Positions 44,229-53,009 of a stretch of DNA of 64,000 nucleotides are shown piece after piece. Position 1 is the first letter of the stretch. Each line of letters begins with the position of its first letter. Under the pieces are notes generated by a model, which was given only the letters and a program-made list of their open reading frames with translations, was not told where the DNA came from and searched no databases. The stretch lies in the NCBI GenBank assembly GCA_028281025.1, contig JANQKR010000034.1:73848-137847 (forward strand). Reading direction: 5' to 3'. A program made the translations under genes and the position numbers. This stretch comes from Croceivirga sp. (GTDB lineage Bacteria; Bacteroidota; Bacteroidia; Flavobacteriales; Flavobacteriaceae).

Positions 44229-44704
44229 ATTTCATTAAAAGTATTTTTTGATTTGATTGTAGCAATCGAATCCTTTAATTCTACAAACGCACTATCCAGA
44301 TTTTGATTTATAAGCAACCTTTTTTCAAAGTCGTAACTAGCACTTAATACCTCTATTCTTTCATCACTTATTATATTTAACCGAATACTATCCTTATGGG
44401 GGTGCTTCAGAATGTGCAAAATCCTAGGTTCCTTTTCTCCAAGAGAATTAATTATGTAACCTTGATAACCACCATGAATGTCTACTATGTCTTTTAAGGT
44501 GAAAACGGGCTTAGGTTCAGGAATTGGTGGTTCAGTTTCACCTATCGAGAGAGCATAGTAAAAAATAACTAAGACAATAGGGAATACTACCAAAGTTAGA
44601 TACCTGCTTTTCTTATTCCTTAAAAGATAAATGAGCCTAAGGATACCTATGGTAACCGCAAGCGTGAGCGCAATTAAACTAAGATAAAAACCTAAACTTT
44701 GCAT
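44204..44704 (-). CDS. Membrane-anchored hypothetical protein
   Basis: 166 aa. Two N-terminal membrane helices (about 5-27 and 36-52), then a periplasmic-looking domain after 'GETEPPIPEPKPVF' with 'HGGYQGYIINSLGEKEPRILHILKHPHKDSIRLNII'. Unknown. It starts after a 210-bp gap in which I see no gene. Confidence 0.62.
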   Translation of the reverse strand: MQSLGFYLSLIALTLAVTIGILRLIYLLRNKKSRYLTLVVFPIVLVIFYYALSIGETEPPIPEPKPVFTLKDIVDIHGGYQGYIINSLGEKEPRILHILKHPHKDSIRLNIISDERIEVLSASYDFEKRLLINQNLDSAFVELKDSIATIKSKNTFNEIWEFTKIR

Positions 44705-44915
44705 TGAAACAAATTTAGTTTGGTAAGAAAATATGGGTTAAAGAATCCGATTAAGTCCTTATTTTCCAGTCCAAATGTTTTAAGGATCAGATTTATTTAA
44801 GACTTAGCCTTACTAAACCCTGAGGGGGAGTGAAATGGTGATTAATATGAAAAAACGAAATCAGTTAGCGGAAATGCCTTCCAAGTAAAATCGGGGAACT
44901 CGAATTTTCATACTT

Positions 44916-45569
44916 TCAATCTAATTTAGGGATTTCTATTTTTTGTTCATAATCCTTATTACAATTAAGTTCTTCTTTTGTAATATTAAAATCCAAATTT
45001 ACTTCCTTCAAATCTTCTTGAATTCTCTGTACCCTATTTTCCATCTTCTCAAAAATTTGTTCTCTTGACTTAAATCTTTCTAGCTTGTTTGATATAAAAT
45101 CCCTTGCATCATTGGAAAGCCCAGTATCCCTCAAAAACAAATCTGGAGTTTCATTTAAAACATCCTTGTTTATCAACTCACTAAGTGTTCTATAAATGCT
45201 ATGCATATTTGAGTCAGTCAGTTTCAAATCTACTCCTGTTTCTCTCCTATATGCTTCAACGGCCTTACCTATGCTTTCCGACATGGTTCTTTCAATAGCT
45301 ATCATTTCATTTGAGAATTCTTCAAATGTCAGCATTTCGGAATAAGAAAATTCGTTTTCTAATTCGGAATCATTATACTTTTCAATTTCGTCCAAGTCTT
45401 TACCCAAATTCCCAGTCATAGCTCTCAAAACCCAATTAATTTCAGCAAAACCTCTACTTGGACCCTGATATTCATGAACAACATGAATTCCCGACTCATC
45501 TTTTCCCAGATATATGGGTTCTCTTAATATATCCCTTGATTTGTCATTAAATGCCCCAAATAAACCCAT
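44916..45569 (-). CDS. Hypothetical helical protein
   Basis: 217 aa, soluble, charged ('RDTGLSNDARDFISNKLERFKSREQIFEKMENRVQRIQEDL'). Starts 'MGLFGAFNDKSRDILREPIYLG'. No known domain. It lies between membrane genes of the operon, 70 bp downstream of 45639. Confidence 0.6.
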   Translation of the reverse strand: MGLFGAFNDKSRDILREPIYLGKDESGIHVVHEYQGPSRGFAEINWVLRAMTGNLGKDLDEIEKYNDSELENEFSYSEMLTFEEFSNEMIAIERTMSESIGKAVEAYRRETGVDLKLTDSNMHSIYRTLSELINKDVLNETPDLFLRDTGLSNDARDFISNKLERFKSREQIFEKMENRVQRIQEDLKEVNLDFNITKEELNCNKDYEQKIEIPKLD

Positions 45570-45638
45570 CTAAACCTCCCAATAATTTGTCGTGGATTTA
45601 ATAATAAGCCAATATTGTTAATGAGCGGTTAATATAAT

Positions 45639-46085
45639 TTAGAGCTCCAATTCATCAGCTAAGGTATTTATAAACCCAATGATAAAGCCACCGGTAAAAA
45701 CTAGCATTCTCCATTTAAATGCAATCGCATCATCTTTCTCGGTTCTAAAAAGCCATGGACCATCGGAATTTTCCTTAATATCTAACATCATTTCTGAGAA
45801 AGGGTCAAAAAAGGAATCCCATGTTATTGCAATCATCCACAAGACTTGAATTACTATTGGAAAAGCAATTGCTCTCTGTACTTTTATGTTTTTTACAGGA
45901 GCCAATAATACCCCCGAGGCAGTCCATACGAAAGAACAAATAAATCCAGCATAGAAGTGAGCTAATATGGCTGTAATTACCCATTGTCCCAATAACTTTT
46001 CGCTTACCCAAGTAGTTAGAAAGAGAGCCAGAGAAAATGCAAAGAGTGAAAAAGGAGGGATTAATAACCAACGAATGAATCTCAT
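45639..46085 (-). CDS. Small membrane protein
   Basis: 148 aa with four predicted helices ('LIPPFSLFAFSLALFLTTW', 'VITAILAHFYAGFICSFVW', 'FPIVIQVLWMIAITW', 'MLVFTGGFIIGFINTLA'). Directly downstream of the kinase gene (15 bp). A membrane element of the TerY-type system is likely. Unknown family. Confidence 0.65.
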   Translation of the reverse strand: MRFIRWLLIPPFSLFAFSLALFLTTWVSEKLLGQWVITAILAHFYAGFICSFVWTASGVLLAPVKNIKVQRAIAFPIVIQVLWMIAITWDSFFDPFSEMMLDIKENSDGPWLFRTEKDDAIAFKWRMLVFTGGFIIGFINTLADELEL

Positions 46086-46100
46086 TTCAAAAATATTAAT

Positions 46101-47294
46101 TTAACTACCGCATTGAATCATCAGAACTATAAACAGAACAAACCAGAACACATATGAGAGAATTACTTTCCACCAATGTGTTTCTTGTTTCGCAACTACT
46201 GGATTTTGCGCTGGTTGATTTGTAGTTCCGGTCCCCCTCTTAATATCAAAAGGTTTTAAAGGGGGTTTTGTTTGGAATTGTGAAAAACCCCGACCTATCC
46301 AAATATCATTTTGTATTGCGCCATAAAATGCCCTTCCCCATTCCTCAGCTGTGGGTCGTCCATTCTGGCCATAGATGGTGATTTCAAAGGCCTTCTTAAA
46401 CAAATCACGTAAATCATAAGGCAACAAATTGTAGTGATTGTGAAGTTCTGGTGCCACTGTTATTTCACTTTTGCGCTGACCATGTGCAAACAAAGAATTC
46501 CGTATTCGGTACTGAAGGCTGTTGTTCGTTTCATTCATTCCTTTAAATGAAACACTGTAGGGGTGAAGGCCAAATAAAATTTGGTAAAAAATAACGGCTA
46601 AAGAAAATAAATCCCAAGATTGCTCAATAGTCGCTGTTTTTGTGTCTACATTTCTTCCTTCGGGAGGAATATATTCTTCAGTAGCTACCGATGCGTGGAA
46701 AAAAACCTTTCCATTCTCTGAAATCTGAAGAGAATCGCAATCAATTAATGAAACTTTTCCATCTCGAGTGACCAATATGTTTGGTGGTTTTAAGTCCACA
46801 AAGACATATCCAGAGTCGTTATGAACATTATTGATAGCTATTGAAATATTAGTACACAACTTAAGCCTTGATAAAACCCCATTCTTTGTCAATCGGTTAT
46901 AGGTTGCGTGCCAATCATTAGATAACTTTTTCTTTAATTTAGGCTGGCATAAGCCGTACAACTGAATCGAGTCGTTAAAAGCCAAAGGCATTATGAAGCC
47001 GATTATGTGCTTACCATTATAAAGAGCATCAACAGGCCAACATACTCGAACTTTATCGTCCTCAAGTTGTACAGGAGGATTGAGAATCATGTATTTTATT
47101 CTAAAATCGCGATTCTCATGCTCGCTTTGCGATTTGGAGGTTACTTTCTTGACAAAAAAGACTTTCGCACAGTGATTTGGGAAGTCTTTAGTTGGAAGGA
47201 CCTTATGGATTTTTCCTTCGCCCCCTTTTCCAAAATGATTGTCCTCGATTCTTACTCTTTTACCCTTTAGCGTAGTATAAGTAGTTGTCGCCAT
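46101..47294 (-). CDS. Ser/Thr kinase of a TerY-P triad, with C-terminal membrane anchor
   Basis: 397 aa. Kinase features: Gly loop 'FGKGGEGKIHKV', ATP Lys in 'HCAKVF' (K44), catalytic loop 'VFVDLKPPNILV' (D167, replacing HRD), metal loop 'LIDCDSLQ' (DCD in place of DFG), 'EEYIPPEGRN'. These substitutions are usual in the kinase clade that accompanies TerY-type vWA proteins. A C-terminal helix ('VILSYVFWFVLFIVLMIQC') anchors it. 4 bp separate it from the PP2C gene, so the triad vWA-PP2C-STK is one unit. Confidence 0.88.
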   Translation of the reverse strand: MATTTYTTLKGKRVRIEDNHFGKGGEGKIHKVLPTKDFPNHCAKVFFVKKVTSKSQSEHENRDFRIKYMILNPPVQLEDDKVRVCWPVDALYNGKHIIGFIMPLAFNDSIQLYGLCQPKLKKKLSNDWHATYNRLTKNGVLSRLKLCTNISIAINNVHNDSGYVFVDLKPPNILVTRDGKVSLIDCDSLQISENGKVFFHASVATEEYIPPEGRNVDTKTATIEQSWDLFSLAVIFYQILFGLHPYSVSFKGMNETNNSLQYRIRNSLFAHGQRKSEITVAPELHNHYNLLPYDLRDLFKKAFEITIYGQNGRPTAEEWGRAFYGAIQNDIWIGRGFSQFQTKPPLKPFDIKRGTGTTNQPAQNPVVAKQETHWWKVILSYVFWFVLFIVLMIQCGS

Positions 47295-47298
47295 AGGC

Positions 47299-48372
47299 CT
47301 ACGTTTTTATTCCAAGAATCAAGGTTTTATCGTCTGGTTCGTTCTTTATTCTCTCTGTTCCCTTTTCTAGGAATCCTTGCCACTTATCCTGTATTTCTTC
47401 AAAAGAAAAGCCTTCGGCCTTCATCTTTAAAACTGTTTCCTTTAAGGGATTAAAAAACTTGGCATACGGTTCATTCTTTTCAACAAATACCTGATTTTCT
47501 TCATCGAAAAAACCAAGTTCGAAAGAATGTGACTCAAGACCATCGGACATTAATACAAACGCATCAATTGTTTCTTTTACAATTAGGGTTTCTGGGACTG
47601 GAATACCTTTCATTTCAAAATCCTTTATTAACCAAGCATCAGAGGTAATAAAGATAGTTTGGTTGGCTTCCTCCCCTTTATGAGGATTCAATATAGATTT
47701 CCATTCACCATTTTTATTCTGATAGGCAGCCCGTCCATCCCCAATATGGGCGAATAACAACGAATCTTTAAAAAATATTACTGCAATTATTGTACACGCT
47801 AGGCTTTTAGTTTCGCACTCCAGTTCCTCCGCATAAAGTTCCAAATCATGTCTAATCTTATTAAACCCTTTTAGAGAGGCTGCCTTCCATTCTTTTTCTT
47901 TTGGAAGTTTCGTGTTAGACCACTTATTATCAGATATTATTTGGCTAAATGTACTAAGAGTCTTCTTCACAACGAATTGAGAGCCCTTATCTGAATTCTT
48001 AGCAGACCCAGCCCCGTCACAAACTACTGCAATCCCACTTTCCCCATCAATCATTTTAATACCGTGTGAATCCTGACATGGCGAAGGATCTTTACTTTGC
48101 AAGTGTTGCAAACCAATTACGGAGGCATGAGGAATAACCCATTCCGTCATATTTTCCTTTACTTCCGGTGACAAAACGTTGCTAAACAATGTTAAAAGCT
48201 TTTTCTTCTTCGGCTCAACAGGAGGTGTTTTTTGAGGTTCTTTTTCAACCGAAAGAGGATTTTCTTTCTTAATTCCATTTTTTTCAACTCGTTTACCCAA
48301 CTGATTTAATTGAAATTGAATGATAATAAAGAAAAGAAGCAATAAAACTGAAAAAACAGATATTTCTATCAC
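47299..48372 (-). CDS. PP2C-type protein phosphatase of the TerY-P triad
   Basis: 357 aa. N-terminal membrane helix ('ISVFSVLLLLFFIIIQFQL'), a linker, then PP2C motifs: 'KDPSPCQDSHG', 'GIAVVCDGAGSAKNSDKGS' (metal Asp), 'SLACTIIAVIF', 'AHIGDGRAAY', 'LMSDGLES'. Would dephosphorylate substrates of the neighbouring kinase. Start codon is GTG three bases after the vWA stop. Confidence 0.9.
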   Translation of the reverse strand: MIEISVFSVLLLLFFIIIQFQLNQLGKRVEKNGIKKENPLSVEKEPQKTPPVEPKKKKLLTLFSNVLSPEVKENMTEWVIPHASVIGLQHLQSKDPSPCQDSHGIKMIDGESGIAVVCDGAGSAKNSDKGSQFVVKKTLSTFSQIISDNKWSNTKLPKEKEWKAASLKGFNKIRHDLELYAEELECETKSLACTIIAVIFFKDSLLFAHIGDGRAAYQNKNGEWKSILNPHKGEEANQTIFITSDAWLIKDFEMKGIPVPETLIVKETIDAFVLMSDGLESHSFELGFFDEENQVFVEKNEPYAKFFNPLKETVLKMKAEGFSFEEIQDKWQGFLEKGTERIKNEPDDKTLILGIKT

Positions 48373-48375
48373 TTC

Positions 48376-49071
48376 TTATATTTTAAAACCTTCCATCCAA
48401 TCGCTAGGGTCAGGTAAATTAATATTATCTCCTTCCTTTGAACCCGCCACTGTAGACATACTAGCACTCACCCATTCGAAAAATTCAAAAAACTTGAGTC
48501 CTTGAATTTTCATGGCTGGAATTTTCTTATCATTAATGGAGCCAGAAATCTTGTTAAGAATACCCATATCTGCCCCACCTACTCCAATAGGTAGAAAGAC
48601 GAATTTTTTTCCATTGGAAGCTGATTCTATTTCTTTTTGTAAGCCATTTACATCTTGTCCCGAATCAGGATAACCATCTGTAATCAAGATGATCCAAGGT
48701 CTTAGATATGGTTGTCCTGTTTGTTTATACCAATTTTTTCTATCCTCAACTAATCGTATCCCTTCTCTAACTCCATCAACCAACTTGGTACTTCCTTTGG
48801 TGACCAATGTTGGCATATCAAAGTTATCTACTAAAGATGGTTGTAAAACGACATCAATAGAACTATCAAACGTTACTATTGCTACTTCAAGGCGGTTAGA
48901 TGCTACGGGGTCATTTGAGATTTCGGAGTGAAACTCTTGCAACCCACGATTCAACTCGTCAATTGGCTGACCACTCATGGAGCCTGATACATCTACTACG
49001 AAGCAACAAATGCTCTTTTGTTCAAAATTATCTGGGGATTCTACTTCAAATGGATTGTCATTTTTAGCCAT
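48376..49071 (-). CDS. TerY-like vWA-domain protein
   Basis: About 231 aa from the ATG at 49071 (a TTG lies 24 bp upstream). The MIDAS residues are complete: 'FVVDVSGSMSG' (DxSxS), Thr in 'VTKGSTKLVDG', Asp in 'ILITDGYPDSGQ'. This is the TerY branch of vWA proteins, normally acting with PP2C and a kinase in phage or stress response. It starts the triad, 101 bp after the coupling-partner gene. Confidence 0.88.
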   Translation of the reverse strand: MAKNDNPFEVESPDNFEQKSICCFVVDVSGSMSGQPIDELNRGLQEFHSEISNDPVASNRLEVAIVTFDSSIDVVLQPSLVDNFDMPTLVTKGSTKLVDGVREGIRLVEDRKNWYKQTGQPYLRPWIILITDGYPDSGQDVNGLQKEIESASNGKKFVFLPIGVGGADMGILNKISGSINDKKIPAMKIQGLKFFEFFEWVSASMSTVAGSKEGDNINLPDPSDWMEGFKI

Positions 49072-49196
49072 TGGTTGGTTTTTACTATTAAACAATATCA
49101 GAAATTTCTTAGGGGAGGTCTTAAAAATAAAAATTACATCCAGACCATAAAAACATCCAAACGGAAATATTTAAAAAGAAGATGAAAGGTAAGTTT

Positions 49197-49934
49197 TTAT
49201 CGTCGAGTGGGGTCTTTGAACTTTCTTTCACGACTAAAGGCCCGCTGCTCCTCATAAAACATGGCCAAAGAACTTAAAACAAGCCACCAACCCACATTTT
49301 GTTGTACTTCTGCCCAAATAAATATCACTCCAAAACCAAAAAGGATAATCGGTTCTACGATTCTTTGGAAAAAACCAGAGTCAATTGAATTGAACTTTTT
49401 ATCCGCCCATGAAAAAAGAAAACTATATCCTCTAAATCCAACATGGGGCTTATTTGCATCTTGAACAATTTGCTCTCGAAATAAATTAAAAACTCCGGAG
49501 ATTAATACAATTACTGATAAAAAAAAGATACTCTTTGAGACACTTGGATACCCTGCCCAATTCACAAGAATAGCATCACCAACTCGACCAAGGTTAATAA
49601 AAAACTGTTTGGTGTACCAATATGTTACGGCTAATGCTTCGGGTAATTCATTTTGATTTTCATAAAGTAAAAAATCTTTAAATGGAATGTCACAAAGCAC
49701 AAAAAAGTTCATCCAAATAAATGCACCTAAAACAATTATAATACTTATTGATCCCCTTCCCATGCCATACCTTATCAAAAGCATTAACGAAGCCGATGCT
49801 GAACGAATTAGTGTGCTAAAAAACCAAAAAATAGTACCCTTTATAAAACCCCACTTATTGGTAAAAGCTAAATAACTATTCAGATAAATCTTAAATTCCA
49901 TTTCTGGATCGATGTATGCCCTTCGATTTCTCAA
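49197..49934 (-). CDS. Membrane partner of the coupling ATPase (element 2)
   Basis: 245 aa from a TTG; an ATG at 49901 (MEFKIYL) is the alternative. About five hydrophobic helices. 'IVEPIILFGFGVIFIWAEVQQNVGWWLVLSSLAMFYEEQRAF' resembles the matching segment of the gene at 21393. It is 10 bp downstream of the ATPase gene. Confidence 0.68.
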   Translation of the reverse strand: MRNRRAYIDPEMEFKIYLNSYLAFTNKWGFIKGTIFWFFSTLIRSASASLMLLIRYGMGRGSISIIIVLGAFIWMNFFVLCDIPFKDFLLYENQNELPEALAVTYWYTKQFFINLGRVGDAILVNWAGYPSVSKSIFFLSVIVLISGVFNLFREQIVQDANKPHVGFRGYSFLFSWADKKFNSIDSGFFQRIVEPIILFGFGVIFIWAEVQQNVGWWLVLSSLAMFYEEQRAFSRERKFKDPTRR

Positions 49935-49944
49935 TGTTTAGAAT

Positions 49945-51501
49945 TTAATCTTGAATAAATTTGCTTTTTAAGAAATTTTCGTCACCCCATACCCGACCGG
50001 TTTGGGCAATTATGGCAGTTACGATTTTTGAGGCTCCGCCCGTTTGAAGTGAAATAAACTCACTAGGCTCTACCTGATATTCGTAGTTACTAACATTCGA
50101 TTTTGTTGCTGACTTATCTCCGAAATTGATTGTTGTTTTAATCTTTTCTTTTTTACTTATCACATTGGAGGCAAACTCGTTAGTGTCAAAATCGCTGTTT
50201 GCATGAAATATTTTGGTCGCTAAGTTACCAACCAAGCTCTTTGTCCTAGATTCAGGGTTGTTTGAACCCATGGCAAAATAGTAGTTATTAATATTCTGGG
50301 TTAGATATACTGTACATACCAAAGCACTTCTTGCCGTTGTCTGAAAAAGAGCATCATGCTTGGGGTCTATAAAGTATTGACTTTCATCTGCCCACATGAA
50401 TACAGGCCTGTTATTTTTGCTGATGTCCCTTCTTTCCATCGTTTGTTGCCATAAATACTTATAAATCCCTTGAGCATATGCTCCAGATAATAAATATTCT
50501 TTTATTGAAAAATCGAGAATAATAATTTTACCTTTCTCATATGTGACTTCCGGCAATAGCTGAGAATCACATCTGCCAACGAAATGTTTTTTTAGAACTC
50601 CGCTTAAAAAAGGCTCGACCAATCCCAAATAATATTCAGAAACTGTGCTTTTTGTCTTTTCTGATAGAAGGTAGTATTCGTTTAAATAATAACTTTGTAG
50701 GAAGTAGAATCTATCTGAGCTTAGTTTAGATTGGTTTTGGAGGATTTTGGCATTTTGCATCAATTGCAAACAATAATTCTTTCTAACTGTATCGTTGACG
50801 GCCTCTTTCAATAATTCATAATCGGGGTCATCTTTAGGAACATTTTGAAAAGCAAAAATGTACTCTTTAAAATCCTTGAAATGTTCTTCTTTTCCTGAAT
50901 CTACTATAATTCTTCTTAATTTTTCAATGGTCACATCTTCTCTTACCGATAACAGTAGCTCAACCGAACGAGAAACAGCTCTACGCAGTGCATTTTCCCA
51001 ATAACGTTCAGTTTCCACACCACCTGAAGAAGACATAAAACTTTGGCCTATTTCATAAAGGCGCATAATTAAATCAACAATATTCAATACTTCTCCTCCC
51101 CCTATTCCCACACGTTTGCTTTCATAGTTCAATGGATCGAAACAAAGATTACTATTTCCGGAAAAAACTATTAAATCCTTTGAACGATTAGTTAATCTAG
51201 CATATTCCTCCCATTCTTTTCTCTCCCCGGGTTTCGCACAAAGAACTATCCCACCGAAACCATTTTTCAAAAATGACTTAGCGATGGTTTTACCTGAACC
51301 ACTTGATTTTCCACTACCTGTTGCACCAAATATTTGTGTGCCCATAGTGGCATGACGCAAGGTCCAAGGATATTTTTTTAAGTCTTCCCCTATAAAATTC
51401 AAAATAGGTTTATCAAGAAAACTTTGAGTCCGGTTTGGAGTCTTTAAGGCTTTTACAGGCTTATTAGGGTTCTTCTTACCAAATAAGGAATTGAGGTTCA
51501 T
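49945..51501 (-). CDS. VirD4/TraG-like coupling ATPase without membrane anchor (element 2)
   Basis: 518 aa. Walker A 'FGATGSGKSSGSGK' near residue 60, Walker B 'VFMWADESQYFI', then 'VYLTQNINNYYFAMG' and 'GNLATKIFHANSDFDTNEFASNVI'. The last matches 'GNLGTKFFHANSDVETNEYAADLI' of the gene at 19975, so the two ATPases are homologous though clearly diverged. No N-terminal transmembrane helix. Couples the element 2 relaxosome to a channel. Confidence 0.88.
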   Translation of the reverse strand: MNLNSLFGKKNPNKPVKALKTPNRTQSFLDKPILNFIGEDLKKYPWTLRHATMGTQIFGATGSGKSSGSGKTIAKSFLKNGFGGIVLCAKPGERKEWEEYARLTNRSKDLIVFSGNSNLCFDPLNYESKRVGIGGGEVLNIVDLIMRLYEIGQSFMSSSGGVETERYWENALRRAVSRSVELLLSVREDVTIEKLRRIIVDSGKEEHFKDFKEYIFAFQNVPKDDPDYELLKEAVNDTVRKNYCLQLMQNAKILQNQSKLSSDRFYFLQSYYLNEYYLLSEKTKSTVSEYYLGLVEPFLSGVLKKHFVGRCDSQLLPEVTYEKGKIIILDFSIKEYLLSGAYAQGIYKYLWQQTMERRDISKNNRPVFMWADESQYFIDPKHDALFQTTARSALVCTVYLTQNINNYYFAMGSNNPESRTKSLVGNLATKIFHANSDFDTNEFASNVISKKEKIKTTINFGDKSATKSNVSNYEYQVEPSEFISLQTGGASKIVTAIIAQTGRVWGDENFLKSKFIQD

Positions 51502-51561
51502 TTATTAGGTTGGATTTATTTCCTCCTAATTTATAAAAGATATGCCTATTTGAATAAATGT

Positions 51562-52344
51562 TTAAGAGACCGGAACAGGAAGGCCAAATATTTGAGCCAA
51601 TTCTGATTCGACTACGTCCTTCTCTGCTTTCGATAAATCAATCTGCTCATGATTTTTTATTGATTCGCATATTAGCCTTGACGCTCTGTAAATGAAATTG
51701 TTTTTATTATCTGAAATTGTTTGAAATATCGTATTGTTAAGGAAAACCTTACCCTTATCAATATTATTTCTTCTCATGAAATCGAGTACGTATCGTCTCG
51801 CGATTTCTGCAAATTTTGGAAACTCTTTTTTTAAACTTTCATGAGAAATGTAATCCAATACACTACCTTCATGAATTATCAGTTCATTAATGATCTCTTC
51901 TTTATCCGAACACTTTGAATATCTATTAGCCACCAAATCACCCTTTGGCAACTGACCCCCTTCTCCATTCTCATCTATAAAAAGAGGTGACCAACCCAAT
52001 AATCTGCGTACAAAGGAATCAAAATAAATGTCAAAATTTTCCATTTCAATCCCATCTTCAGCGAGTAACTCAACATAATCACAAATATGAAAAAGTGAAA
52101 GATTTAAAGTTTCTCTTCTGGGGCATATGCCTTCGTAATTTTCAGACTCAAATTCAAAATAAAAGTCGAAAAGATCTTTCTCCCCCTCAAATATCAATAG
52201 CAGTTGGGGGTCGTAGTACTGCAAATATCGCTCTAAGTGAACTTGTGCTTCAACGGCTATTTCCATTGAGTATTCAGAAAGCACTTTGTCAAAAAGCAAT
52301 TCTACATTATCTTTTCGAAGTCTTTTAATTGATTTTAAGTTCAT
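51562..52344 (-). CDS. Hypothetical protein, first gene of the coupling/TerY operon
   Basis: 260 aa, acidic, helical: 'MNLKSIKRLRKDNVELLFDKVLSEYSMEIAVEAQVHLERYL' and 'LIFEGEKDLFDFYFEFESENYEGICPRRETLNLSLFHICDYVELL'. No known domain. Divergent from the gene at 52424, so the 79-bp gap between them should hold the promoter of the eleven-gene minus-strand array. Confidence 0.6.
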   Translation of the reverse strand: MNLKSIKRLRKDNVELLFDKVLSEYSMEIAVEAQVHLERYLQYYDPQLLLIFEGEKDLFDFYFEFESENYEGICPRRETLNLSLFHICDYVELLAEDGIEMENFDIYFDSFVRRLLGWSPLFIDENGEGGQLPKGDLVANRYSKCSDKEEIINELIIHEGSVLDYISHESLKKEFPKFAEIARRYVLDFMRRNNIDKGKVFLNNTIFQTISDNKNNFIYRASRLICESIKNHEQIDLSKAEKDVVESELAQIFGLPVPVS

Positions 52345-52423
52345 TGATTCACGCCTAGGCTTTGTTTTCTAAGAAAAAAAAGAGACCTTTATTGTACTGA
52401 TTCTAAGACCATAAATCAAAAAT

Positions 52424-52831
52424 ATGGACGACAAAAAAGGTACCCTCAAAAAGGATTTTAGCGAGAAACAACAAAACGAATATCCTGGCAACCATCCCAT
52501 CACGGGAAAATACTATCAAAAGGCGATTGAAGAAAAGCCAGCAAATCCAAAGAAATTAGATAATCTTAAAAAAGTTTCGGTAAGCTATGATAAAAAAAGC
52601 GCAAAGCTCGAGGAGATAAAAAAAAGAGCTAGAGCGAAATATGAAAAGCCTTCACCAGAGCTGAAACCAAAAGGTACACCTGCAAAGAAACAACCTGACC
52701 TCAAAAAAATAAATAACACAGAAAAAAGGCTTTTAGAAACCACAACGAGACTAAAGGAATCAGCAAGAAAAGATGCAAACACGGCAATGCTAACAGGCAA
52801 AGCCAAGGAGGATTTCAATAAATCCAAATAA
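52424..52831 (+). CDS. Small basic hypothetical protein
   Basis: 135 aa, Lys-rich (about a quarter Lys), probably disordered with short helices. It lies upstream of and in the same direction as the relaxase, 178 bp away, so an oriT-binding accessory is possible. No recognised motif. Confidence 0.55.
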   Translation: MDDKKGTLKKDFSEKQQNEYPGNHPITGKYYQKAIEEKPANPKKLDNLKKVSVSYDKKSAKLEEIKKRARAKYEKPSPELKPKGTPAKKQPDLKKINNTEKRLLETTTRLKESARKDANTAMLTGKAKEDFNKSK

Positions 52832-53009
52832 CCCGTATATACTTTACAATTCTTGGTTGTGCATAAAAAATGCGTGGTCTTATTTTTATCTTTTTTTCTG
52901 CTGTAATTTTTGTATCTTATTATCGGTCTTCTCCCATAAGACGAGATGTCTATAACAAATCTTATCTTCTTTTACCTTCCCTACTCTGCTTTCACTTAAG
53001 TATTAATTT

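Noticed and set aside
46101-47294. Pseudokinase because HRD and DFG are missing
   Set aside because: The replacements VDLKPPN and DCD keep the catalytic and metal Asp, and the Lys is present; such variants are usual in this kinase clade.
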